The notes under the pieces: model-generated
The model's input: the letters and a program-made list of their open reading frames with translations, nothing else
The model's database searches: none
Told to the model about the DNA's origin: nothing
Shown here: positions 1 to 9,435 of the stretch, one piece after another
How positions within the stretch are numbered: the first letter of the stretch is position 1
Layout: each line of letters opens with the position of its first letter
NCBI GenBank assembly: GCA_038748065.1
Contig: JBCDJG010000009.1
Location: 1-64,000, forward strand
DNA: 64,000 nucleotides
Reading direction: 5' to 3'
DNA from: JBCDJG01 sp038748065
GTDB taxonomy: Bacteria > Pseudomonadota > Gammaproteobacteria > Pseudomonadales > Halieaceae
Translations under genes and position numbers: made by a program

Positions 1-2
1 CG

Positions 3-875
3 TCATTGGCGGTGCGCTACGATCGCGACGAGCGCGAGCAGACCGATATCGCACCACCCGAGTTTTCCGCCACGTCCGGGCTGACCCGGGAAGAGACCTT
101 CTCGGAGACCCAGCCCAAATTCACCTTGAAGTATCAGCCGAGCGATGAACTCAATTTTTTCTTCACCTGGAGCAAAGGCTTCAGAAGTGGCGGCTTCAAC
201 CAGAACGGTGTCGGCGCCGCTGCTGAGGCTGCCGGCATTCCAGGTATTTCCGATGACTACGACAAAGAGGTTTCGGAAAACCTGGAGCTTGGTTTCAAAA
301 GCGCCTTCCTCGATAACAGCCTGCAGCTGACGGGGGCTGTTTTCGCCACCGACGTCGACGACCAGCACTTTTTCCAGTTTATCGGCGCCATCAACGCACA
401 GTTGCTCAACAACATTGATGAGGTATCGCTGTGGGGGGCCGAACTGGAACTGCAGTACCGGGCGGCGCCGGGTCTGGATCTCTATGCCGCGTACGGCTAC
501 ACGGACTCCGAAATCAAAGACTATACGGTCACACCCGCCGATGAGGGCAACTGGGCACCCTACGTCGCGCAGGACACCGTGAATCTGGGCGGGCAATACG
601 TATTCCCGATCGGCGATGCCATTGAAGGCTTGTTCCGAGTCGATTATGAGCGTCGAGGGGAGCAATACTGGGATACGGCCAACTCGTCCTCTCGCAGCCC
701 GCTTGATCTGGTCAACCTGCGCGCCGGCTTACAGGCTTCCTCAGGCCAGTGGTCGCTAATGGCCTGGGCCAGAAATCTCACCGACGAGGAGTACAATGCC
801 GAATACGTCATTGGCGGTATCGCACAGATCGGACAGCCTCGTCGCTATGGCGTCGACCTCACCTGGCGGTTCTAG
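3..875 (+). CDS. TonB-dependent receptor, C-terminal part (cut by window edge)
   Basis: This is the last 290 residues or so of an outer-membrane TonB-dependent receptor; the plug and most of the barrel lie to the left of the window. The visible part alternates aromatic and charged strands typical of the beta-barrel, including a WSKGFRSGGFN stretch common in these receptors, and ends in a C-terminal Phe (LTWRF), the usual signal for barrel assembly. The frame is open to the left edge, so the TTG at position 6 is not a true start. A receptor beside an XRE-cupin regulator and a hydantoinase pair suggests uptake of that pathway's substrate, but the substrate cannot be read from this fragment. Confidence 0.9.
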   Translation, partial: SLAVRYDRDEREQTDIAPPEFSATSGLTREETFSETQPKFTLKYQPSDELNFFFTWSKGFRSGGFNQNGVGAAAEAAGIPGISDDYDKEVSENLELGFKSAFLDNSLQLTGAVFATDVDDQHFFQFIGAINAQLLNNIDEVSLWGAELELQYRAAPGLDLYAAYGYTDSEIKDYTVTPADEGNWAPYVAQDTVNLGGQYVFPIGDAIEGLFRVDYERRGEQYWDTANSSSRSPLDLVNLRAGLQASSGQWSLMAWARNLTDEEYNAEYVIGGIAQIGQPRRYGVDLTWRF

Positions 876-929
876 CGGCGACATGTCACTTAAATCATTC
901 GTTATCAATAAGCACGGAGACGAAACATC

Positions 930-1496
930 ATGCTAGGTGCTCGCAACGCTGACAAGACAACGCCCATCGGCGCAATGCTCAGAAAAAGACGCAAGGAACT
1001 CGGGTTGACCCTGAAAGACCTGGCGGCAAAGTCAGGCGTATCTTCACCCTTCATCTCCCAGGCCGAGCGCAACCAGACAACGCCGTCCCTGGTGTCGTTG
1101 ACAAAGCTCGCCGACGCCCTCGATGTGGACCTGAAGTACTTCATGGAAGTCCCTCACGATGACTCCATCGTGCACCGGGCTGACGACCTGCGCGAAATTG
1201 AGGTCGATTCACCCGTTGCCTACTTCAACATGAGCTCTGATCTGCCCAACAAAGAGATGGACGCAATTCTCATGTCGATACCGCCAGGGCATGACTTCCC
1301 AACGGATCGCAGGGCAGGTGAAGACTTCCTTTACGTCGTAGAGGGTGAGCTGGAGGCCGTGGTTGGCGATGTTAAAACCACACTGCGCAAGGGCGATGCC
1401 ATGCACTTTGACTCACGCATACCGCATACGGCCAGAAACGTGTCCGAGAAAGTCGTGATGCTGCTCTATGTCGGCACACCGAGCTTCTTCACCTGA
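930..1496 (+). CDS. XRE-family transcriptional regulator with C-terminal cupin domain
   Basis: A 188-residue DNA-binding regulator. Residues about 12-66 form an HTH_3 (lambda-repressor-like) domain, with LTLKDLAAKSGVSSPFISQAE as the helix-turn-helix core. Residues about 105-180 are a cupin barrel (GEDFLYVVEGELEAVVGD, then HFDSRIPHTARN). Regulators of this build usually sense a small metabolite in the cupin and control the neighbouring catabolic or uptake genes. It lies 54 bases after the receptor and 40 bases before a second, free-standing cupin and the hyuAB pair, all on the same strand, so local control of these genes is the likeliest role. The ligand is unknown. Confidence 0.92.
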   Translation: MLGARNADKTTPIGAMLRKRRKELGLTLKDLAAKSGVSSPFISQAERNQTTPSLVSLTKLADALDVDLKYFMEVPHDDSIVHRADDLREIEVDSPVAYFNMSSDLPNKEMDAILMSIPPGHDFPTDRRAGEDFLYVVEGELEAVVGDVKTTLRKGDAMHFDSRIPHTARNVSEKVVMLLYVGTPSFFT

Positions 1497-1536
1497 TAAA
1501 CCTTTTTGATTCTCGAGGCCCAGGACGCATACGCCT

Positions 1537-1866
1537 ATGCAACAGTACGCCTTAACTTTTCCCTGCGAAGATCGGCTGAAAACGCTACTCACGCTCAGAG
1601 GCGATACGCGTCGCGAACACGAAGTTGGCACAGCCTTTCTACCCGCTGGCTGTCGCATGCCCGAAGAGGGCCTGTCCCAGCATCCGCGACACGAGGTCTC
1701 GATAATTCTTGATGGCCACATCGAAACCACCTCGGGCGGTGACACCATCACCCTGAAGGCCGGCGATATCGTGTCGATTCCAACAGGCGCGGAGCAGTGC
1801 ACTCGCGTTATTAAGGACACCCAACTCATCTACATTTTCTTTGACGAGCACTCGGAGAACACATGA
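1537..1866 (+). CDS. small single-domain cupin protein
   Basis: A 109-residue protein made almost entirely of one cupin fold: RHEVSIILDGHIETTSGGD and then GDIVSIPTGAEQCTRV correspond to the two conserved cupin motifs. Several of the usual metal-binding His/Glu positions are present only in part, so it may be a binding or isomerase-like protein and not a dioxygenase. Its stop overlaps the start of the following hyuA by four bases (ATGA), which indicates translational coupling and a role in the same pathway. No specific reaction can be assigned. Confidence 0.82.
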   Translation: MQQYALTFPCEDRLKTLLTLRGDTRREHEVGTAFLPAGCRMPEEGLSQHPRHEVSIILDGHIETTSGGDTITLKAGDIVSIPTGAEQCTRVIKDTQLIYIFFDEHSENT

Positions 1867-3887
1867 CCACTTACCGCGTCTCTGCCGATATCGGCGGCAC
1901 CTTTACCGACATCGTCGTGGAGCCTTCTGATGCACCCGTCTTCCTGGGGAAAGTCCCGACAACACCAGACAATCCCGCCAGGGGCGTCATCGATGGTGTG
2001 AAAGGGCTGATCGGCGATCTCAAGGACATCGAGTTCTTTGTCCATGGCACTACCGTAGGCTTAAATGCCTTTCTGGAGCGCAAGGGCGAGCGCGTCTGCA
2101 TGATATGCACACGCGGCCACGGCGATTCGTACACGATAGCGCGAGGCAACAGGCATAGCCTTTATGAGTTGCGCTACGCCAAGCCAGCTCAGCTCGTTGC
2201 CCGGCGTGACGTACACGAAATCAGCGCGCGCGTCACAGCGGATGGCGAGGTGTTGAACCCGGTTGTTAAAGATGACCTGCTGCCGATCATCGATAAGGTT
2301 AAAGCCGAAGGCATTAGCGCCGTAGCCGTATGCTTGTTGCACGCCTATGCCTATCCGGAACATGAACTTGCAGTGAGGGCAATTCTGCAGGCGGAGCTAC
2401 CCGGCGTATCGGTCACGCTCTCACACGAGATTGCGAGGGAGTGGCGCGAGTATGAACGGGCCTCAACTGCAGTCATGAATGCCTACGTAGCGCCGGTGGT
2501 GGAGCGCTATCTCAAGACCCTGCAAGACGAACTGTCCGCGGAGGGTCTCGATTCTACAGTCCATATCATGAAATCCAGCGGCGGCGTCAACTCGGCAGAG
2601 GCAGGTATGAAACACCCAGTCTTCAGCCTCTTGTCAGGCCCCGTCGGTGGAACCATCGCGGGCACCGCGATGGCCGGACGCGTCAACCGCCCCAACCTGC
2701 TCTGCGTCGACATGGGCGGCACCTCCTTTGACCTCAGCCTCGTCGTTGATGGCCAGGCCAATACGACCCTGGAGACCGAGCTGGAGGGGCTACCGCTGCT
2801 GATGTCCATTGTTGACATCGAGACTATCGGTACGGGCGGTGGCTCTATCGCCTGGTTGGATAACGGCGCCATGCGGGTAGGCCCACACAGTGCCGGTTCG
2901 CAGCCTGGGCCCGCCTGTTACGGGCGCGGGGGCACGCAAGCGACCGTCACCGATGCCAATCTGTATCTGGGACGTCTCGGCAATCGCTCACTGCTAGCGG
3001 GCGAAATGTCCCTCGATACCGATGCCTGCGCCACTGCGATTGAACTGCTTGCGGCTGAGGCCGGCCTTGACCCTATGGTGTTTGCTGAGGGCATCCTTGC
3101 CATATCCAACGCCGCAATGGCAGACGCCATGCGCACCATCACCATCAGTCAGGGTGTCGACCCTCGAGACTTCACCCTGGTCGCATTCGGCGGAGCGGGC
3201 CCGATGGCTGCGGTCTTTCTTGCCTCCGAGCTAGACGTCGAGGAGGTACTGATCCCTCGCTACCCCGGGACCTTTTCCGCCTGGGGCATGTTAAGGACCG
3301 ACCTGCGCAAGGACTATACGCAGAATTTCTTTAGCAGCGCGGCGAGCTGTGACCCAGCGTCCCTTGAAGAAATCTTTCAGGCGCTTGCGCTTGAAGGTAT
3401 GGAGGCACTCCGCGACGAAGGCGTGGCACATAGTAAGGTGCGTTTCGAACGCTCGGTCGATATGCGCTACACCGGCCAGGAATACACCATCAACGTACCC
3501 ATCGCCGAGAACAGCGCCGTCGCTGACATCGTCGCGTCTTTCCACCAATTGCACCAGCGGCGGTTTGGCCACTCGACGGAGGCTTCGCCCGTTGAGTTCG
3601 TTAATCTGCGACTGACAGCCCTTGGCGAACTGGCAAAGCATCCAGATCTGAATGTAATTCCCCATACACAGGATGAAACGCTCGTGTTGGCAAAACGTGA
3701 GGCCATCTTTAACGGCGAGAAACATCAGACGCCAGTGATTCCGAGAAGCGATCTCGCCCTTGATTCTGACTTTGCCGGCCCACTGATCATCGAAGAGCAG
3801 AGCGCCACAACGATCGTACCGCCAGGCTGGTTTGTCTCACTAGATGAGGCAGGGAACATATTGGTCTCCAGGAGGAACAAATCATGA
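1863..3887 (+). CDS. hyuA: hydantoinase/oxoprolinase family protein, subunit A (copy 1)
   Basis: A 674-residue subunit of the ATP-dependent HyuA/oxoprolinase/acetophenone-carboxylase superfamily, which activates a cyclic amide or ketone with ATP. Residues 8-18 carry the actin-like phosphate-1 motif (ADIGGTFTDIV). A second nucleotide motif, VDMGGTSFDLS, lies near residue 282, followed by GTGGGSIAW and the family signature SAGSQPGPACYG. Length is normal for the family. It overlaps the upstream cupin and the downstream hyuB by four bases each. Substrates in this family include 5-oxoproline, N-methylhydantoin and acetophenone. Sequence alone does not decide between them, so the gene symbol is a family label. 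Confidence 0.93.
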   Translation: MTTYRVSADIGGTFTDIVVEPSDAPVFLGKVPTTPDNPARGVIDGVKGLIGDLKDIEFFVHGTTVGLNAFLERKGERVCMICTRGHGDSYTIARGNRHSLYELRYAKPAQLVARRDVHEISARVTADGEVLNPVVKDDLLPIIDKVKAEGISAVAVCLLHAYAYPEHELAVRAILQAELPGVSVTLSHEIAREWREYERASTAVMNAYVAPVVERYLKTLQDELSAEGLDSTVHIMKSSGGVNSAEAGMKHPVFSLLSGPVGGTIAGTAMAGRVNRPNLLCVDMGGTSFDLSLVVDGQANTTLETELEGLPLLMSIVDIETIGTGGGSIAWLDNGAMRVGPHSAGSQPGPACYGRGGTQATVTDANLYLGRLGNRSLLAGEMSLDTDACATAIELLAAEAGLDPMVFAEGILAISNAAMADAMRTITISQGVDPRDFTLVAFGGAGPMAAVFLASELDVEEVLIPRYPGTFSAWGMLRTDLRKDYTQNFFSSAASCDPASLEEIFQALALEGMEALRDEGVAHSKVRFERSVDMRYTGQEYTINVPIAENSAVADIVASFHQLHQRRFGHSTEASPVEFVNLRLTALGELAKHPDLNVIPHTQDETLVLAKREAIFNGEKHQTPVIPRSDLALDSDFAGPLIIEEQSATTIVPPGWFVSLDEAGNILVSRRNKS

Positions 3888-5614
3888 GTCAGGGCGCCGA
3901 CCCCATCACCACTGAAATTATCCGCAACGCCTTTGTTTCGATTGCAAATGATATGAACGCAACGCTCATTCGCAGCGCGTTTACACCCATCATCTATGAA
4001 GGCAAGGATTGCTCCGTAGCGCTCATTGACGCTGACGGCCAAGTCCTGGGGCAGTCCTTGGGACTGCCTCTCTTTCTCGGCAACCTGGAGATTTGCATCT
4101 GCCTGATAGCCGAAAAGTTTGGCTGGGACTACTTTCAGGAAGGAGATGTTATTTACACCAATGACTCCTACCTGACCGGCACTCACCTCAATGACTCGAC
4201 CATCATCATGCCGATCTTCTGGCAGGGTGCTCGCGTGGGCTTTGCGGCGTCGCGCGCGCATTGGCTGGACGTTGGCGCGAAGGACCCGGGGGCACCGGTT
4301 GACTCCTTCGAGATCTATCAGGAAGGCATGCGCTGGGGCCCGACCAAGCTCTATGAAAAGGGCAAGCCGCGGACCGACGTGATCGAGCTGCTGCGCTACA
4401 ACAGCCGTTTCGGTGATGCGCTGGTCGGCGATATGAACGCGCAGATATCCGCCGGAAAGACTGGCGCAAAACGCCTGCAAGGCGTCTATGATCGATTCAG
4501 CCGGGAGACGATCGAGAGTGCCAAGCAGCAGATCTTTGCGCAGAGCGAGCGACGCGAGCGTGATGAACTGGCCGCGATACCCGATGGCACCTACCATGCG
4601 CGGGGCTGTCTGGACAACGACGGGCTTGGGGATGAAGCAGTACCGGTAGTCGTCACGGTTGAGGTCAAGGGGGACCGCATGGTGGTCGATCTTGAAGGCT
4701 CCAGCGCCCAGACCCGTGGCGCCGTTAACTGCGGCTATACGCAGACCGTGGCCGCGGTGCGCGTCGCCTTCAAGCTGATGGTGTGCTCCGAAGTCGCACC
4801 GAATGGTGGCTCCTTCCGCGCGCTTGATGTCAAAGCGCCGGTGGGTTCTATTTTTCATGCACAGGAGCCCGCCGCTTGCGCCTGGTATTTCTCTTCATTG
4901 GGACTGCTGATCGACCTTGTCGTCAAGGCGCTGGCACCTGTAGTGCCAGATAAAGCGGCGGCTGCGCACTATGGTGACTCAATGGTGGTGACCTTCTCTG
5001 GTAATGATGAGCGGGCCGGCGGCGAGCGCTTCTTGATGGTCGAGCCCACAACGGGCGGCTGGGGCGCATACGCGACTGGCGACGGCGCCGACTCACTAAT
5101 CAACAACGTCAACGGCAGCTTTAAAGACTTACCAGCAGAAATCTTCGAGAGCAAATATCCCATTTTGATCCATGCCTATGGCATACGTCAGGACTCTGGC
5201 GGTGCCGGTGAATACCGCGGAGGATGCGGTACGTACCGGGAATATCATCTGCTGTCCGACGCTAATCTGAGCCTGTGGTTTGAACGGTCCAAAACAACCG
5301 CCTGGGGCCTGTTTGGCGGCGGGAGCGGCGAGCCACCCCTTGTGCACATCGCACAACCCGGCGAAGCCCCTTTGGAACGGCTGAAAGTGAACTCCATGCC
5401 TTTATCAGCAGGCACAATCGTTACCACCAATACAGGCGGTGGCGGTGCCTACGGTGAGGCATTGAATCGCGAGCCTGAAAGCGTTGTGTCAGACGTCATC
5501 GATGGTTACGTCAGCAGGTCATCTGCCCGAGAGCACTACGGCGTGGTGATTGATGAAAACACGATACTGGATCAGGAAGCCACCGCGACGCTACGCGCAT
5601 CCATGTCAGCCTGA
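3884..5614 (+). CDS. hyuB: hydantoinase B/oxoprolinase family protein, subunit B (copy 1)
   Basis: A 576-residue partner of the preceding HyuA; the two form the ATP-dependent amidohydrolase or carboxylase complex. Family features include DPITTEIIRNAFVSIANDMN at the N-terminus, YEGKDCSVALIDADG, GDVIYTNDSYLTGTHLND with conserved Asp/His residues, and the glycine-rich end TNTGGGGAYGEALNREPE followed by REHYGVVID. The length is at the short end of the usual range but no domain is obviously missing. The ATGA overlap with hyuA implies coupled synthesis. No gene follows on this strand; the next 207 bases hold nothing I can recognise before the convergent minus-strand operon ends. Confidence 0.93.
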   Translation: MSQGADPITTEIIRNAFVSIANDMNATLIRSAFTPIIYEGKDCSVALIDADGQVLGQSLGLPLFLGNLEICICLIAEKFGWDYFQEGDVIYTNDSYLTGTHLNDSTIIMPIFWQGARVGFAASRAHWLDVGAKDPGAPVDSFEIYQEGMRWGPTKLYEKGKPRTDVIELLRYNSRFGDALVGDMNAQISAGKTGAKRLQGVYDRFSRETIESAKQQIFAQSERRERDELAAIPDGTYHARGCLDNDGLGDEAVPVVVTVEVKGDRMVVDLEGSSAQTRGAVNCGYTQTVAAVRVAFKLMVCSEVAPNGGSFRALDVKAPVGSIFHAQEPAACAWYFSSLGLLIDLVVKALAPVVPDKAAAAHYGDSMVVTFSGNDERAGGERFLMVEPTTGGWGAYATGDGADSLINNVNGSFKDLPAEIFESKYPILIHAYGIRQDSGGAGEYRGGCGTYREYHLLSDANLSLWFERSKTTAWGLFGGGSGEPPLVHIAQPGEAPLERLKVNSMPLSAGTIVTTNTGGGGAYGEALNREPESVVSDVIDGYVSRSSAREHYGVVIDENTILDQEATATLRASMSA

Positions 5615-5821
5615 CAGCGAGGCCGTCGGCGGTCACCGTCTCTAGGGCTTCGCCGAGGTCTACGCACAATTGCCGTGCTTTGACCTCCGGATGACCTTTG
5701 AGAACGCATGCGCCCTACTCTTTCAGCGTTTGAAATCGGCGTATGAGAGCAAGCCATTCATGGCTGATCAGAGGGCACAATCTTTTACTGAGCCGCTCTA
5801 TTTTGCTAACTAAATCTGCTG

Positions 5822-6508
5822 TCAGACGCTGGGTTGCGGCTGCGCGGCTTCCCGGAACGACACGCCCTGCATGAAGTGCCGCTCAGTTGCGAGCAGGCTG
5901 GCAACAAAGAGTATTTCAGCAAAATTACCCACCATGAAGCCCCAGGCAAGACTCGCGGTTGCGCCATTCAGAGCGAAAATTGCGCCGGCACCGACAGCCA
6001 TCCAACTCCAGCCGGTGGCGCGCCAGACTGCGACCCCCATGACGATAACGAAGAAATTGGTGAGTATCGTGCCAAATGGCGGCGACTGTGAGGTACTAAC
6101 GAACTTATAAATACCGAAACTGTCCTGGACCTGCAGCTCCAGTATCAAGGCATCGTGGTAAAGGCCAAACGCGACTGCAGCCACCGTGAAGACTAGCGCC
6201 GCGCACCAGAGATACACGCTTGACGCCACTGCAATGCCGGCCTGACGCATCATCGAAACGCCGAGTACCGTGAGCCAGGGAAGAAAGGCGGCGTGCAGGC
6301 AGTAGCGGCCATGGTTGAGAGTCTGCAGCAACGCATCGTCACCGATCCAGTGGCCAAAGCCCTGCACGACATTGTCGAAGATCATACCGGCCAACAGCAG
6401 TCGCAGAAGCCACAGCCGCATGGAAGCCGGTCCGGCCCAAGACAGGGTCCAGATCAGAAGGCTCGCGTGCAGCACCGCGTAAACCAGCACCAGATAGGTC
6501 AAACCCAC
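5822..6508 (-). CDS. unknown multi-pass membrane protein
   Basis: A 228-residue protein with about seven hydrophobic segments and short loops, so an inner-membrane protein; I do not recognise the family. The soluble C-terminus is short (about 20 residues, TERHFMQGVSF onward). The first codon used here is GTG with a GGAG only two bases upstream; a TTG two codons further in would be better spaced, so the start is uncertain by two codons. It is the last gene of the minus-strand run behind the second hyuAB pair, but the 107-base gap to marC means it may have its own promoter. Function unknown. Confidence 0.72.
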   Translation of the reverse strand: MGLTYLVLVYAVLHASLLIWTLSWAGPASMRLWLLRLLLAGMIFDNVVQGFGHWIGDDALLQTLNHGRYCLHAAFLPWLTVLGVSMMRQAGIAVASSVYLWCAALVFTVAAVAFGLYHDALILELQVQDSFGIYKFVSTSQSPPFGTILTNFFVIVMGVAVWRATGWSWMAVGAGAIFALNGATASLAWGFMVGNFAEILFVASLLATERHFMQGVSFREAAQPQPSV

Positions 6509-6615
6509 GACTCCAAAAGGTCTAACTGCAGCCCGTGTCAGACATCAAGGCAGCAAGATGATACGAATTCTGACCTGCGGCCGGCTGGCGAACCACGACA
6601 ATTATCAATTAAGCC

Positions 6616-7224
6616 CTAAAGTCCGAAGTAAGTCTGAATGCCAGACAATACGCTGGTTACGGCGACGGAAGCCAGGATCATACCCATAACTCGGCTGACA
6701 ATAGCGGCGCCGGCATCTCCAATCAGTCGATACACGAAACTGGAAGCCAGCATGAGCAACAGGGCAACGAGCAGTACCGCCAGCATAACGACCGTGACCT
6801 GAACCTGTTCGACCAGGCTGTAGCGCGCATTTTCTGTTTGCATCACCGCTGCCAGCATCGCGCCGGGGCTCGCAATAGAGGGCACGGCAAGTGGGAAGAT
6901 CGCCTGGTTGCGATCAGCCGATACCAGTTTGAGCTCTTCTTCCGGCTTACTCTCGCCAAAGATCATGGTCAGCGCGAATAAAAACAGGACGATGCCGCCC
7001 GCTATTTCAAAGGCGGCAAGGGGGATGTCCATCCCGACCAGAATGGCCTCTCCAGCCGCAACGAAGAACACCAGGACGGCAGCCGCTATGACAATGGCCT
7101 TGAGGGCAGTGGCTCGCTTTTCAGCGCCTCCAAGGCTTGCTGTGACAGCAATGAACACCGGCACCGTGCCTACGGGATCAATGACCGAAAAGAAAGCGAT
7201 AAAGACAGACAGATAATCGATCAT
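6616..7224 (-). CDS. marC: MarC family integral membrane protein
   Basis: A protein of about 202 residues with six predicted membrane spans and the MarC-family N-terminal signature FIAFFSVIDPVGTVPVF, followed by an IVLFLFALTMIFG span and the central PLAVPSIASPGAM motif. MarC proteins lie in the inner membrane. The old link to multiple antibiotic resistance is not supported by later work, and their transport role is unsettled. I take the ATG at 7224; an in-frame GTG at 7236 is the alternative and neither has a clear ribosome-binding site. It follows the DUF1145 gene by about 30 bases on the same strand, so the two probably share a transcript. Confidence 0.9.
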   Translation of the reverse strand: MIDYLSVFIAFFSVIDPVGTVPVFIAVTASLGGAEKRATALKAIVIAAAVLVFFVAAGEAILVGMDIPLAAFEIAGGIVLFLFALTMIFGESKPEEELKLVSADRNQAIFPLAVPSIASPGAMLAAVMQTENARYSLVEQVQVTVVMLAVLLVALLLMLASSFVYRLIGDAGAAIVSRVMGMILASVAVTSVLSGIQTYFGL

Positions 7225-7254
7225 GCCAAACGCCACGCGCGCTGCAAGTATTGA

Positions 7255-7518
7255 TCAGTCGTCAGGGCTATCGCCTGCAGGCTGCTTCCAATAGAAGATG
7301 CCGTACAGAAAGGTCATCACGAAGGCCAACGCGGGGCCCTCGGGCCGAGCATTTATGACCTTGAAAAACATGACGTACTCAATGATATGCGCCACTGCAA
7401 GCGCGACCCCGGTCCAGAACAAAATGCCGTTCAGGATGCCTGGAAAGGGTGCGATCAAGTTGATCACGATCAGCACCCATACGCCGGTGGTTATCCATTT
7501 TGGCGCGTCAAACTTCAT
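7255..7518 (-). CDS. DUF1145 family small membrane protein
   Basis: An 87-residue protein with three hydrophobic segments, matching the YhhL/DUF1145 family in length and in the ending FVMTFLYGIFYWKQ. Its function is not known. A GGGGAG sits five bases before the ATG, supporting the start. It lies 23 bases downstream of the second hyuB and upstream of marC on the same strand, so it is probably read from the mvaB-hyuA-hyuB transcript. The membrane genes here have no evident metabolic link to the hydantoinase pair. Confidence 0.82.
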   Translation of the reverse strand: MKFDAPKWITTGVWVLIVINLIAPFPGILNGILFWTGVALAVAHIIEYVMFFKVINARPEGPALAFVMTFLYGIFYWKQPAGDSPDD

Positions 7519-7541
7519 ATTGTCTCCCCTAAGAACTTGAA

Positions 7542-9422
7542 TTAACTGCCAGCAAAGGTCGGCGCCACGGGCGCCGGCAGATGCGTTTCCTCCTCGCAGG
7601 CCGCACGAATCACTTCGACCTCGGCGCCGTGGTTGAACAGCGGAATATCGTCACCGCGCGCTGCCACCAGCTCGGCGCGTAGAGACTCAGTTGCCGCCCC
7701 ATCAACGCTGCCGTCACCTGCCATCACGACACCATAACGCTTTGCGCCTTCCGCCGTAACCAGCCCGCGCTCGACGTCCTGCCGTACCAGCTCCACATCC
7801 CTTTCATAAGGGTCACCCCAGCCTCCGCCGCCCCAGGTGTTGAAGTACAGCAGGTCGCCTTTCTTGACCTTGATGCCCTCGACCTTGGCCGGCAGCCACT
7901 CTTCTTGACCGTCGGCGCGCACCAGGCGCTTGGTTGAGCGCATGCCGGTTTCGCCACCCATGACACCCCAAGGGTAGATCAGCCAGCGTTCATCGTGAAT
8001 ACCGATATCGCCGTCACAGAGGAAACGATACGCCACGCTCAGACCGTTACCACCCCGGTGCAGGCCAGCACCGCCGGAGTCGGGGATCGTTTCGTAACGC
8101 TCGATACGTAGAGGGAAATAGCTCTCGATAAACTCGTTCGGTACGTTAGTGAAGCCCGGCCACAGCGAATGGCCGTCCGGACCGTCGCCCACTGGGCGGC
8201 CGGGAATGCCGCCAAAGCCAATCTGGAAGAGCTGGAACCATTCGCCATCTTTTCCTGGACGATCGTCATAGCCGGAATAGAACAAGTGGGGTGAATCGGA
8301 AAAGCCCGCAGCGTTCAACATCTGCTCCGGCGCACCCATGCCGAGCAGGGCGCCGAGGATATCGAAGATCCGGCCAAGGGCATGGGTCCGGCCCGACAGC
8401 GCCGCCGGGAAGTTGGGCTTGAGCAGGGTTCCCTGCGGAATGCGCACCTCCACCAGGTCGTAGAAGCCGTCGTTGAAGACGATTTGCGGATCGACCACGT
8501 TGATCGTAAAGGAGCCAAAGAACATCTTGAACATGTCTTCATTGAGGAAGAAGTTCACGGAGCTCTGGGCCTGCGGGTCGGTACCCTCAAAGTCGAAGAT
8601 AGCCACATCGCCCTCACGCCACAGCTTGCAGGCGATCTTGTAAGGGCCCATACCCATGCCGTCATCGCACAGGTAGTCCTCAAAGTAGCGAGGCTCCTCG
8701 GGCACTACCATGTTGATGATGGCACTCATAGCCGCCTTATTGCGGTCAAGCATGATGCCCATGGTGGTGTGGATGATGTCGTCAGAGAAGCGCTCGGTGA
8801 GCTCAATCACGCGCTTGGACGCAGTATTGCAAGCTGCCACCAGCGCATTCAGGTCGAAGCGGTTCCATTGGCTGGTGCGTACGTTGTGCAGGATCAGCTC
8901 CAAAATATCGCTCTGCAGCTCGCCCTTTTTGTAGAGCTTGACTGGAGGAATACGGATACCTTCCTGAAAAATGGTGGTCGCCTCAATCGGAATCGAGCCC
9001 GGCACCATGCCACCGTTGTCGGACATATGGCCGAACATAGCGGTCCAGGCGATATGGCGCCCGTTCTTGAACACCGGCTTCAATACCAGCCAGTCGGGCA
9101 GGTGAGAGACGGCGGCATTACACAGGTAGGGATCGTTGGTGAGGATGATGTCGCCCTCTTCGATCTCGCCATCAAAGACTTCAAGGAAGGGGCCAATGAA
9201 GGAGCCGAACTGACCCACCACCATCTTGCCCTCGACATTGGCAATCATCGGAAAGCAGTCGCCCTGCTCACGAATGCCGGGCGACATGGCCGTGCGGAAC
9301 AGTACGGCGTCCATTTCTTCGCGCGCGTTGCGCAGGGCGTTCTCGACAATATCGACGGTAACGCCTTCAACATCCACCGTATTCAGGGGCTCATGATTGG
9401 TTTGTAGAATTCTCGCTGACAT
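7542..9422 (-). CDS. hyuB: hydantoinase B/oxoprolinase family protein, subunit B (copy 2)
   Basis: A 626-residue HyuB-type subunit with the conserved ILTNDPYLCNAAVSHLPDW region (Asp and His residues near the centre of the first third), GRTHALGRIFDILG, and the glycine-rich TWGGGGWGDPYERD near the C-terminus. It starts 13 bases after its HyuA partner and has a GGGGAG eight bases upstream of the ATG. Compared with copy 1 it is about 50 residues longer and clearly not a recent duplicate. In this family the A and B chains act together in ATP-driven opening of cyclic amides or carboxylation of ketones; here the HMG-CoA lyase neighbour suggests that the product feeds acyl-CoA breakdown (inference). 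Confidence 0.93.
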   Translation of the reverse strand: MSARILQTNHEPLNTVDVEGVTVDIVENALRNAREEMDAVLFRTAMSPGIREQGDCFPMIANVEGKMVVGQFGSFIGPFLEVFDGEIEEGDIILTNDPYLCNAAVSHLPDWLVLKPVFKNGRHIAWTAMFGHMSDNGGMVPGSIPIEATTIFQEGIRIPPVKLYKKGELQSDILELILHNVRTSQWNRFDLNALVAACNTASKRVIELTERFSDDIIHTTMGIMLDRNKAAMSAIINMVVPEEPRYFEDYLCDDGMGMGPYKIACKLWREGDVAIFDFEGTDPQAQSSVNFFLNEDMFKMFFGSFTINVVDPQIVFNDGFYDLVEVRIPQGTLLKPNFPAALSGRTHALGRIFDILGALLGMGAPEQMLNAAGFSDSPHLFYSGYDDRPGKDGEWFQLFQIGFGGIPGRPVGDGPDGHSLWPGFTNVPNEFIESYFPLRIERYETIPDSGGAGLHRGGNGLSVAYRFLCDGDIGIHDERWLIYPWGVMGGETGMRSTKRLVRADGQEEWLPAKVEGIKVKKGDLLYFNTWGGGGWGDPYERDVELVRQDVERGLVTAEGAKRYGVVMAGDGSVDGAATESLRAELVAARGDDIPLFNHGAEVEVIRAACEEETHLPAPVAPTFAGS

Positions 9423-9435
9423 GTTCTTTCTCCCC

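Noticed and set aside
3725..4858. Long open frame on the minus strand opposite hyuB copy 1
   Set aside because: It is antisense to a clear family gene, has no recognisable domain and an odd residue mix; it is a shadow of GC-rich codon use.
8382..9407. 341-codon plus-strand frame opposite hyuB copy 2
   Set aside because: No family resemblance, rich in His/Val/Arg as expected of antisense reading, and fully covered by a convincing gene.
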